Source: Collinsella sp.
GTDB taxonomy: Bacteria > Actinomycetota > Coriobacteriia > Coriobacteriales > Coriobacteriaceae
Assembly (NCBI GenBank): GCA_019419455.1
Contig: DXZW01000008.1
Coordinates: 1 to 51,237 of the forward strand
Length of the DNA: 51,237 bases
Direction: 5' to 3'
The notes beneath the pieces were generated by a model, which did not search any database, was not told the origin of the DNA, and worked only from the letters and a program-made list of their open reading frames with translations. Shown one piece after another: positions 40,775 to 48,433 of the stretch. Each line of letters begins with the position of its first letter. Within the stretch, counting starts at the first letter, position 1. The translations under genes were made by a program, and so were the position numbers.

Positions 40775-42028
40775 CTAGTCTGCGAGCTTTTCCACCTGAT
40801 CGAGCATCTTATCGAGCTTGGCCTTTGCCTCGGCCTTGACCTTCTCGGCCTCCTCGTGAGCCTTCGCCTTCTGGGCGGCCTTTTCCTCGGCCTCGGGATC
40901 GGCGACGACCAGATTGGACGCATCGTGTTCGACCAGCTTGAGCGCATGTTCGAGACAAACCTTGACGCAGGCTCCGCAACCCAAACAATACGTGGACTCC
41001 AGTGCAAAGCGACCGCTTCCCACCAAATCGCAGGCGGACGTGGGACACGCGTTAACGCACTCGCCGCACGACGTGCACTTGTCAAAATCGCACTCCGGCG
41101 TGCTCACCTGCATGTTCTGGGCAAGCTCGGGGTGGTTTTGCAGCGTCGAGAGCACCAGCTGGCGCCCATGGGTGAGCGAACGGCGACGCTTGGTCGTCGT
41201 GGTGCCGCACATGGTGTTGAGCGTGCGCTCCAGCTGGGTGATCTGATGGCGATGGGCTTTGAGCTTCTGCGTCACCGAAGCCAGTGCCGCCGTCGCCGGA
41301 TTGAGTTTGGTCACGGTCAGGCCCGTGGTACGGGCGATCTTTTCCATGTATTCCTTGCGCTCGTACTCGCGGCGCTTATGGCATTTGAGGCTCTTGGGGT
41401 CGACCTCCAGGCCCATACCCGTACCAGCCCATTCCTCGGCCTTCGCAATCGCCTCGCCCAGCATGTCCTCGCCACCGGTGTTGCGGCATTTATCGCACAC
41501 GCCCAGCGGCAGATACACACTCACGTTGGGATAGTCGGCCAGCACCGAGAACCAGGTCTCGGCTGTAATATCGCCCACGCAGGCAACGACGACCTCGTTC
41601 TCGCGCGGCATGCGCTTAAGGGCGCGCGTGCAGGTAACGTAGGCGGTCTCGTGACTTGTAGCCGCCGAGACAATGTCGTCATACAGGTTTTTGGGCGCCA
41701 GGCGCGGCGAGATGATCGCCTCAGTCGGACAGGCAGCGGCGCACAGGCCACACTTGCGACAGGAATCGAGGATCTCGATGGCATCTTCCTCGACCTCGAT
41801 GGCGTTGACCGGGCACACGTCCATGCACGCGGTGCAGCCACTCTTTTCGTTTTTGCAGGTCAAGCACGGAATGGTGTTGCCGCGCGGACGCTCCTTGTAG
41901 TCAGCAGGATTCCACTGCGGCGCCGACGGATCGAGCGCATCGGTCACACCGCCAAGCGGGTTTTTAAGAAAGTCGAAACCCTTGCTGATCTCGATAATGT
42001 CATCAAACAGATCGTGTTCCTGCGCCAT
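40775..42028 (-). CDS. Polyferredoxin with four 4Fe-4S motifs
   Basis: A 417-residue cytosolic protein. The N-terminal part has CTACMDVCPVNAIEV and CRKCGLCAAACPTEAI; the C-terminal part has CDKCTSCGECVNACPTSA and CLGCGACVKVCLEHAL, giving four ferredoxin-like sites. Between them is a domain with further cysteines (LGVCDKCRNTGGED) and a helical region. The end is a charged coiled coil (EEKAAQKAKAHEEAEKVKAE). It starts at ATG 42028 (MAQEHDLFDD) with GGGAGG. It probably carries electrons; redox partner unknown. Confidence 0.8.
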   Translation of the reverse strand: MAQEHDLFDDIIEISKGFDFLKNPLGGVTDALDPSAPQWNPADYKERPRGNTIPCLTCKNEKSGCTACMDVCPVNAIEVEEDAIEILDSCRKCGLCAAACPTEAIISPRLAPKNLYDDIVSAATSHETAYVTCTRALKRMPRENEVVVACVGDITAETWFSVLADYPNVSVYLPLGVCDKCRNTGGEDMLGEAIAKAEEWAGTGMGLEVDPKSLKCHKRREYERKEYMEKIARTTGLTVTKLNPATAALASVTQKLKAHRHQITQLERTLNTMCGTTTTKRRRSLTHGRQLVLSTLQNHPELAQNMQVSTPECDFDKCTSCGECVNACPTSACDLVGSGRFALESTYCLGCGACVKVCLEHALKLVEHDASNLVVADPEAEEKAAQKAKAHEEAEKVKAEAKAKLDKMLDQVEKLAD

Positions 42029-42179
42029 GCGCGGCCCCTCCCTGAGCAGTGCAAACAAGCAAAAGATAATGATACGCTATCGGCCCACGCCTCGGGCAAA
42101 TTACACGCGGAGCACCTTTGAGGCAAATAGCCCATGGCCTATCGCCGTCTCGATTGCACAAGGTCAATCAAGCGCCAAA

Positions 42180-43247
42180 CTATGCCTCGCACATGAGCTG
42201 CAGGAGCTTTTGTTTGGTCACCTTGGCCTGCTCGTTGGCCATATTACGCTCGTTTCTAAAGACCGCATTTGCAACACCCTGCAGGTCGGCATCGGAAATC
42301 TCGCCAAGACCCAGCTCCTCGAGCGTCGTCGGCAGACCAACGCGCTGGCAAAACTCGAGCACCTGATCAAGCTCGGGCGCACGCTCCAGGCGCAGCTGGA
42401 CCACCAGGCCAAATGCCACGGCCTCGCCGTGCATGGCCTTGCACTCGGGCAGAATCGTCAGACCGTTGGCGATGGCATGTGCCAACGCCAAGCCACCGCT
42501 CTCAAAGCCGACGCCCGAGAGCAGAATATTGCACTCGATCAGACGCTCAACCGCCGGCGATATACGCCCCTTCTTGAGATCGCGCTTGGCAGCGACGCCG
42601 CACTCCATAAGCGTGTCATAGCAGGCACGAGCCGCAACCAAGGCCAAGTGTCCCGGCGCGCCACCATGCTCGTTGGCGCCATGCGCCGCGGCGCACGAAC
42701 GTGCCTCGAAGTACGTTGCCAGCGCGTCGCCCATGCCGGCGACCGTCATACGCAGTGGGGCCGCCGCGACCACGCTGGTATCGACCACGACCAGGTCTGG
42801 ATTCTTCTCAAGCATCAGGTAGCGGTCGAACGATCCATCCTCGTGATACAGCACCGAAATCGCGCTGCACGGACCGTCCATCGAAGCCGCCGTGGGACAT
42901 ACGCACAACGGCAACTCGGCATAAAACGCAACGGCCTTGGCGATATCGAGCATCTTGCCGCCGCCAATACCCACCACCATGTCGCAATACTCAGCCTGGG
43001 CTTCCTTAGCCATTTCGACAGCGGCCTCTTCCGTACACGGACCATCATAAATCTTAAAGAACGGCTCACTCAGATCGTCGTCCAGAAATCCATCGACGAT
43101 CTGCCTGCACAGCCGATCCTCGGTGCCCTGGTCAAACAAGACATAGGCAGCGCAGCCCAACCATGACAAATACCTGCCCTGGCGCGAAAGCTCCCCCGGC
43201 CCCTGAACATACCGGCCGGGACCGCCGTAAACCATAGGAAGCGCCAT
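42180..43247 (-). CDS. Iron-containing alcohol / glycerol dehydrogenase paralogue
   Basis: A 355-residue member of the glycerol dehydrogenase family, close in pattern to the neighbour at 43361. NAD-binding VGIGGGKMLDIAKAVA is intact; metal ligands appear in GMGDALATYFEAR, LAHAIANGL and MHGEAVAFG. The start is ATG 43247, preceded by AAGGGTGG. The upstream neighbour ends at a terminator, so this gene has its own promoter. The substrate may be glycerol or another polyol. Confidence 0.85.
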   Translation of the reverse strand: MALPMVYGGPGRYVQGPGELSRQGRYLSWLGCAAYVLFDQGTEDRLCRQIVDGFLDDDLSEPFFKIYDGPCTEEAAVEMAKEAQAEYCDMVVGIGGGKMLDIAKAVAFYAELPLCVCPTAASMDGPCSAISVLYHEDGSFDRYLMLEKNPDLVVVDTSVVAAAPLRMTVAGMGDALATYFEARSCAAAHGANEHGGAPGHLALVAARACYDTLMECGVAAKRDLKKGRISPAVERLIECNILLSGVGFESGGLALAHAIANGLTILPECKAMHGEAVAFGLVVQLRLERAPELDQVLEFCQRVGLPTTLEELGLGEISDADLQGVANAVFRNERNMANEQAKVTKQKLLQLMCEA

Positions 43248-43278
43248 ACGAGAATCCACCCTTCATCAAACAACGATT

Positions 43279-43307
43279 GGTGCAAAGTAACCTGACCCCT
43301 TTGCACC
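43279..43307. repeat. GGTGCAAAG / CTTTGCACC hairpin
   Basis: Inverted repeat with 9-base arms enclosing TAACCTGACC. It lies in the leader of the 42180-43247 gene and directly beyond the neighbouring terminator. It resembles the short palindromes elsewhere in the window. Confidence 0.5.
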
Positions 43308-43310
43308 ATA

Positions 43311-43348
43311 GCAAAAAGGGGCAAAGCCGTCTGCTAGCTTTGCCCCTT
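43311..43348 (-). terminator. Terminator of the glycerol dehydrogenase gene
   Basis: AAGGGGCAAAGC (43316-43327) pairs with GCTTTGCCCCTT (43337-43348); adjacent A residues (43313-43317) give a T run on the minus strand. It lies 12 bases past the stop of the gene at 43361. Confidence 0.85.
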
Positions 43349-43360
43349 CCTTAGCTTGAT

Positions 43361-44461
43361 TTACTCATCCATGAGATAGTAGTGTCCCAGCGCGTCGGCA
43401 CCCAGGATGGCGTTTGCGACCATCTCGGGCGTCACCTCAAACGGCATATTGCACATGGTGTCATCGGGCGCGCAGGCGGCCTCGGCAACAATCATGGCCT
43501 GTTCGCGCGTAAGCTCGGCAACGCCAAGTTCCTTCATCGTGACCGGCAGGCCCAGCTCAATGCAGAAGCCCAAGACTTCCTCGAGTTTCTCAGTCGGGGC
43601 ATCCTCGAGTACCAGCTGGACGATAGTGCCAAAGGCGACCTTCTCGCCGTGATACATGCCGTGGCACTCGGGCAGCATCGTCAGGCCATTGTGGATGGCA
43701 TGAGCAGCAGCAAGGCCCGAGCTCTCAAAGCCAATGCCCGAAAGCAGCGTATTGGCCTCGATGATATGCTCGACGGCAGGCGTCAACGCTCCCTTCTCCA
43801 GCGCGACCTTAGCCTTGACGCCGTCGGCCATAAGTGTCTCGTAGCAGAGCTTGGCGAGCGCCAGGCCGGCCATGCCGCCCTTGCCGCCAGCGCAGGTGCC
43901 ACCGTCGGCATCGTGCGTTGCCTGGGCCTCGAAATAGGTTGCGAGCGCATCGCCCATACCGGAAACCGTCAGGCGCACCGGGCTCGCCGCGATAACCGTC
44001 GTGTCCATAAGGACAATATTGGGGTTTGCCTTAAGGAAGAGATACTTGTCGAACTGGCCGTCATCGGTATAGAGCACGGAGAGCGCCGAACACGGGGCAT
44101 CGGTCGAAGCAATGGTGGGGCAAATGATAACCGGGGACTCCAGGTAATAGGCGACGGCCTTCGCGGTGTCGAGGATCTTGCCGCCACCGACGCCGACGAT
44201 GATGTCGCAACCGTTGTCGCGAGCGAGCGCAACCAGGCGATCGACCTCGCCCTTGGAGCACTCACCGTTAAAGTCCTCAAACAGCAGCTCGGCCTTAGCC
44301 TCGGCAAAGCCGCCCTCGATCTTGGCACCGACGCGCTTCTTGCCCGAAGGCGTCACGATGACGAGGGCCTTAGCGCCAAGCGGCTCAACATAAGAGCCGA
44401 GCTTGGCCAGCTCGTCCGGGCCCTGGATGTACTTGCTGGGGCTATTGAAAATTGCAGCCAT
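43361..44461 (-). CDS. gldA: Glycerol dehydrogenase
   Basis: A 366-residue NAD-dependent, metal-dependent dehydrogenase converting glycerol to dihydroxyacetone. It has VGVGGGKILDTAKAVA for NAD, ICPTIASTDAPCSALSVLY typical of GldA, and metal ligands in GMGDALATYFEA, AAHAIHNGL and YHGEKVAFG. The N-terminus SPSKYIQGPDELAKLG is highly characteristic. It starts at ATG 44461. It is followed by a paralogue and preceded by an iron alcohol dehydrogenase, suggesting polyol or glycerol use. Confidence 0.9.
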   Translation of the reverse strand: MAAIFNSPSKYIQGPDELAKLGSYVEPLGAKALVIVTPSGKKRVGAKIEGGFAEAKAELLFEDFNGECSKGEVDRLVALARDNGCDIIVGVGGGKILDTAKAVAYYLESPVIICPTIASTDAPCSALSVLYTDDGQFDKYLFLKANPNIVLMDTTVIAASPVRLTVSGMGDALATYFEAQATHDADGGTCAGGKGGMAGLALAKLCYETLMADGVKAKVALEKGALTPAVEHIIEANTLLSGIGFESSGLAAAHAIHNGLTMLPECHGMYHGEKVAFGTIVQLVLEDAPTEKLEEVLGFCIELGLPVTMKELGVAELTREQAMIVAEAACAPDDTMCNMPFEVTPEMVANAILGADALGHYYLMDE

Positions 44462-44481
44462 AACTATCCCATTCTCTAAAA

Positions 44482-44522
44482 GAAAAAAGAAAGGGGCTCC
44501 GTACGGATACGTGCGGAGCCCC
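44482..44522 (-). terminator. Terminator of the iron alcohol dehydrogenase gene
   Basis: GGGGCTCCG (44493-44501) pairs with CGGAGCCCC (44514-44522); the A-rich stretch before it gives a T run on the minus strand. It lies 22 bases past the stop at 44545 and within the leader of gldA. Confidence 0.8.
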
Positions 44523-44544
44523 TCGTTACGATAACAAGAGTCGA

Positions 44545-45768
44545 TTAGAAATCGATGTCGGTGTCGTAGTAGCAGGCCTTGAGGATCTTCTCGAAGTCGG
44601 CAGCCTTGGTCTCACGCGGGTTCTCGGGCGTGCAGGCGTCGGTCTCGGCGTTCGCAGCGATCTCGGGCAGCTTGGCGAGGAACTCCTCCTCGGAAACCAT
44701 CTGCGGGTTCTCGGCGTCGACCTTCACGCCACCATTCGCGTAATCCTTGATGGACTGCGGAATGTTGAGCTGGTCATTGAGGTCGCGAATCTTCTGAACG
44801 AGCGCAGCGATGAGCTCCTCGTTGGTCTCGCCGGGAAGGTGCAGGATCTCCTTGGCCACGTAAGCGTAACGCTCAGCAGCACGCGGATCCTTGGAGTTCC
44901 ACTGGATAACCTTGCCCAGGTACATGGCGTTAGCGGCACCGTGGATGATGTGGCCGTTCTCGAAGGCAGCACCGGTCTTGTGAGCCATGGAGTGAACGAT
45001 GCCGAGCAGGCCCGAGGAGAAGGCGATACCGGCGATGCACTGAGCCTCGTGCATGTGCTGACGGGCCTCATGGTCGCCAGCATAGGACTTGGGCAGCCAC
45101 TCGACGATCTCGCGGATGCCGTGCAGGGCGTTGGCGTCGGTGAACATAGAGGCGCAGGTGGAAACGTAGGCCTCCATGCAGTGGGTCAGAGCATCCATGC
45201 CGGTGTGAGCGCACAGCTTGGCGGGCATGGTGTAGGTGAGCTCGGGGTCGACGATGGCGACATCAGGGGTGATGTTGAAGTCGGCCAGCGGGTACTTGAT
45301 GCCCTTGGCGTAGTCGGTAATGACGGAGAACGCGGTGACCTCGGTAGCGGTGCCGGAGGTAGAGGAGATGGCGCAGAAATGAGCCTTCTGACGCAGCTCC
45401 GGGAAGCTGAACGGCTGGATGATGTTATCGAAGGACTCCTCGGGATACTCGTAGAAGACCCACATGGCCTTAGCGGCATCGATGGGCGAGCCGCCACCGA
45501 TGGCGATAATCCAGTCGGGCTCGAACTCGCGCATGGCCTCGGCGCCCTTCATGACCGTCTCGATGGACGGGTCGGACTCGACGCCCTCGAACAGCTTGAC
45601 CTCGAAGCCGCCCTCTTTGAGGTCGGCCTCAACGTCCTGCAGGAACCCGCCGCGGCGCATAGAGCTGCCGCCAGAAACGATGATGGCCTTCTTGCCCTTG
45701 AGGTTCTTCACCTCGTGGCGAGCGCCCTCACCAAAGTACAGATCGCGAGGATTGGTAAAACGTCCCAT
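44545..45768 (-). CDS. Iron-containing alcohol dehydrogenase
   Basis: A 407-residue member of the Fe-ADH family (butanol dehydrogenase-like). NAD motif AIGGGSPIDAAKAMW; metal-binding His are in GIVHSMAHKTGAAFENGH and HGAANA. The start is ATG 45768 (MGRFTNPRDLYFG), six bases after AGGAGG. It reduces aldehydes or ketones to alcohols with NAD(P)H. The gene is divergent from the helical-repeat gene at 46269 across a long upstream region. Confidence 0.9.
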   Translation of the reverse strand: MGRFTNPRDLYFGEGARHEVKNLKGKKAIIVSGGSSMRRGGFLQDVEADLKEGGFEVKLFEGVESDPSIETVMKGAEAMREFEPDWIIAIGGGSPIDAAKAMWVFYEYPEESFDNIIQPFSFPELRQKAHFCAISSTSGTATEVTAFSVITDYAKGIKYPLADFNITPDVAIVDPELTYTMPAKLCAHTGMDALTHCMEAYVSTCASMFTDANALHGIREIVEWLPKSYAGDHEARQHMHEAQCIAGIAFSSGLLGIVHSMAHKTGAAFENGHIIHGAANAMYLGKVIQWNSKDPRAAERYAYVAKEILHLPGETNEELIAALVQKIRDLNDQLNIPQSIKDYANGGVKVDAENPQMVSEEEFLAKLPEIAANAETDACTPENPRETKAADFEKILKACYYDTDIDF

Positions 45769-46268
45769 ACTGTGCCTCCTAAACAAGCCCCTCTTAGACT
45801 TGCGTATATAACGGAGCACCCGATTGGCTCCGTTAGGACCGTTTTGCGCGTTGCCGGCGATGACAATGCGCGATGTCTAAACGTCTCAACGCTCAGACAA
45901 ACACTATTTTACCGTTCTGGTTGGTCAGTTATTCACCTAAAGCCGACAATGATGAAACGTTTTTTCTATCCCTGAAGACCCTTGTGGGGCATTCATACTC
46001 CCAAGCTGGGCAAACGTTTTATCAAGGTTGACCACATATCCCGGACAGGACGGTGCCCCTCCAAAATACGCCCCGTTCGCCGCCAAAAATCGACCGTTTG
46101 CGGCACCGTGATACCACTCAGTCGTCCAAGGTGCCGACATTTGTGCGACATCCGTCTTCGTGGTGCAAAGGTGCATGTCCAAGTGCGGCACCCCCGGTGT
46201 GCCACATGCGGGTAAACTAGAACCTTATATAGAGACATTTGAACCCTAACCGCAGCAAAGGAGGCCCC
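45769..46268. other. 500-base divergent intergenic region
   Basis: No gene supported. It holds the promoters for the alcohol dehydrogenase and the helical-repeat operon. Small inverted repeats are seen (for example GTCTAAACG near 45872 and GGTGTGCCAC near 46196) but no riboswitch or operator I can assign. Confidence 0.5.
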
Positions 46269-47345
46269 ATGGCATTCGATCCCATTCAAGAGGATTGCCA
46301 TCGCCTCGTTCTTGAGGCCTTGCGCCGCGACAATATCCCGCTCACCGACGGCCCCGCCGTCGAGCGTCTGATGGAGCAATTCACCCGCAACCCCGCGCCG
46401 CTCATCGTGCACGACCGCGACCGCGCCGGGCATCTGATTGCCAAGGTGGTCGAGGCCGTCGACTACCGCATTCCCTTTATCCCCGACGATGCCCAAGCCG
46501 AGCAGGAAGAGGCCGCTGCCGAGAACATGCTTCGCGAGGCCGCCGCACTCGATCCGGCCAACTGGGATGCGCAGCGCATGTTGTGCGCCCTCACCGCTGA
46601 CTCCAACGAGGAATACGTGCAATATCTGGTGTCCAAGTGCGACGAGGTGGAGCACGACCTGGCGCTCAAGATCGCCTCGGCGCAGGACCCCTACGAGCGC
46701 GAGGCTGCAGGCGACCTGACCCGCCGTCCCTACCTGCGCTGGCTTGCCGCCTTGGCATCGCGCGCGCTCATTAGCGGCCGCTACCGCATGTCGCTCGAAG
46801 CCGCAAACCGCAGCCTCGACTTTGCCCCCAACGATCCTGCCGGCGTCCGCCACACCGCAATGCTCGCCATGGCAAAGCTCGAATACCCCGCTGAGGAGCT
46901 CAAGCGCTTTCGCTCTGCCCACTCCGTCCCCTATCTCGCCAACACGCCGCTGCGCCGTCGTCCCAAGGATGCAGAACGCGACTTGGACCCGTGGACGCTC
47001 ATCGCGCTGATGAGCGCTGCCTGGCGCGAGCTGGATTACGAGGGCGCCGAACACTACCTGCGTATCCTTGCGCGCTCGTGCCCGCACGCAGCCGAGGCGC
47101 TCTACTTCCAAACCGAGTTTCCCGATGGCGTCTATGCCCGCGTCAACGTGGGTGCAGGCTCCACCGACGAGCTCGTCCTTGCACTCTCCGAGGCGACGCC
47201 GGTACTGCAGGAGGGCCTGGGCGCACCCGACAACGCCAGCTTTGCCGCCTGGGTCGCCACCAACGACATCGTGCGCTCCCAGATCGACGAGCGCATACTG
47301 CGGGCGGCCGAGCAGGGCTTGCCGTTTAAGGGAGGAGACCTCTAA
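46269..47345 (+). CDS. Helical-repeat (TPR-like) protein
   Basis: A 358-residue soluble protein made of paired helices, e.g. AAENMLREAAALDPANWDAQ and SLEAANRSLDFAPNDPAGVR, which fit tetratricopeptide repeats. The start is ATG 46269 (MAFDPIQEDCHRL) with AAGGAGG. There are no membrane or catalytic signatures. Its stop codon overlaps the start of the next gene (TAATG), so the two proteins are made together. Function unknown; a scaffold or adaptor role is inferred. Confidence 0.65.
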   Translation: MAFDPIQEDCHRLVLEALRRDNIPLTDGPAVERLMEQFTRNPAPLIVHDRDRAGHLIAKVVEAVDYRIPFIPDDAQAEQEEAAAENMLREAAALDPANWDAQRMLCALTADSNEEYVQYLVSKCDEVEHDLALKIASAQDPYEREAAGDLTRRPYLRWLAALASRALISGRYRMSLEAANRSLDFAPNDPAGVRHTAMLAMAKLEYPAEELKRFRSAHSVPYLANTPLRRRPKDAERDLDPWTLIALMSAAWRELDYEGAEHYLRILARSCPHAAEALYFQTEFPDGVYARVNVGAGSTDELVLALSEATPVLQEGLGAPDNASFAAWVATNDIVRSQIDERILRAAEQGLPFKGGDL

Positions 47346-48388
47346 TGGATCCGAGCGTCTACATCCCCGCCTACCTGGAGCGCACCTATCTGGCGTCGCA
47401 CCCCGAGCTCACCGATGCAGCACGCGAGCTTGTCCATAACGACATTAGCGCGAATCCCCAAAAGTATGCGCAGTCCGAGCATGCTCAGGCGCTGCTGTCC
47501 TATGCCGGTGTTCATCGCCACCTGCTCGACGAGCTCCATCGCATCGAGGACATGGGCAGCGACGAGGAGTTTGAGCAGACGCGCAACCGCTTGTTCGACG
47601 ATATGCGTGATGAGCTGCTCAAGATCGTCCGCATCGATGCGCTGGCCGTCGATGCCCAGCTGCTCGCCATCATTTTGGCGGACACGCCCGTCGACGCCTG
47701 CCTGGGCGACCTGATGAAGCTCGAGACGAGCACGGCCGACTACCTGCAACAGAGCGTGCCCGGGTTTGATATGGAGGCCCCGCACTACTGGGCCAATAAT
47801 GTTTTGGCCGACGGTGTCACCGCAGCGGACCTTACCGTGAGCGAGCCGGCCCTTATCGGGTGGCTTCACACACTCGAGGCCATCTCGCAGCTGTGCATGG
47901 CGAGCGCTCGTTACCGCGCCGCCGCCAACTATTCTCGCCGTGTCCTTAAGACGGAGGGCTATCCCACCCGGGCCGCCGGCACCGTATTGCTTGCCCTCGC
48001 CCGCCTGGAAGACCAGGACGGCTTTTTTGCCCTGGCGCATCAGCTCGAGGAACAGGTGGGGGCAGACGCACTCGAAAACTCTCCTTGGTACCTGCTCGCC
48101 CGCACGATCTTGCTGTTCAAAACAAACAAGATGCGCCCGGCGACGCGCGCGCTGCGTGAGTTCGCTAACCGTTGCGAGGGTGGCGCGTTCTTCTTGCTGA
48201 ATCCCATGTACCAGACACCGTACCTTCCCTGCCGGCCCGAGCCACGCGATCCCTGGGATCTTTCGCACCAGGCAGTTTGGGAGGCCGACGGCATTATCTC
48301 GGACACCCCCGACTTTGCCCCCTGGGCCAACGCCTGCGAAGATGTATCGCAGCTCGCCCAGGAATTTGCGCGCCGCTACGGCTTTTAG
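47345..48388 (+). CDS. Helical-repeat protein, partner of the upstream gene
   Basis: A 347-residue helical protein starting at ATG 47345, overlapping the previous stop by one base. It contains repeated helix pairs (AISQLCMASARYRAAANYSR, LARLEDQDGFFALAHQLEEQ) similar in style to its neighbour. No catalytic motif. It precedes the murT-gatD fusion by 45 bases, so all three may be one transcription unit, although a role in cell-wall synthesis is only suggested by position. Confidence 0.6.
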   Translation: MDPSVYIPAYLERTYLASHPELTDAARELVHNDISANPQKYAQSEHAQALLSYAGVHRHLLDELHRIEDMGSDEEFEQTRNRLFDDMRDELLKIVRIDALAVDAQLLAIILADTPVDACLGDLMKLETSTADYLQQSVPGFDMEAPHYWANNVLADGVTAADLTVSEPALIGWLHTLEAISQLCMASARYRAAANYSRRVLKTEGYPTRAAGTVLLALARLEDQDGFFALAHQLEEQVGADALENSPWYLLARTILLFKTNKMRPATRALREFANRCEGGAFFLLNPMYQTPYLPCRPEPRDPWDLSHQAVWEADGIISDTPDFAPWANACEDVSQLAQEFARRYGF

Positions 48389-48433
48389 CGACGCGATCGC
48401 CCCGACCATGTCATTCACGTTAGGAACGACTTC

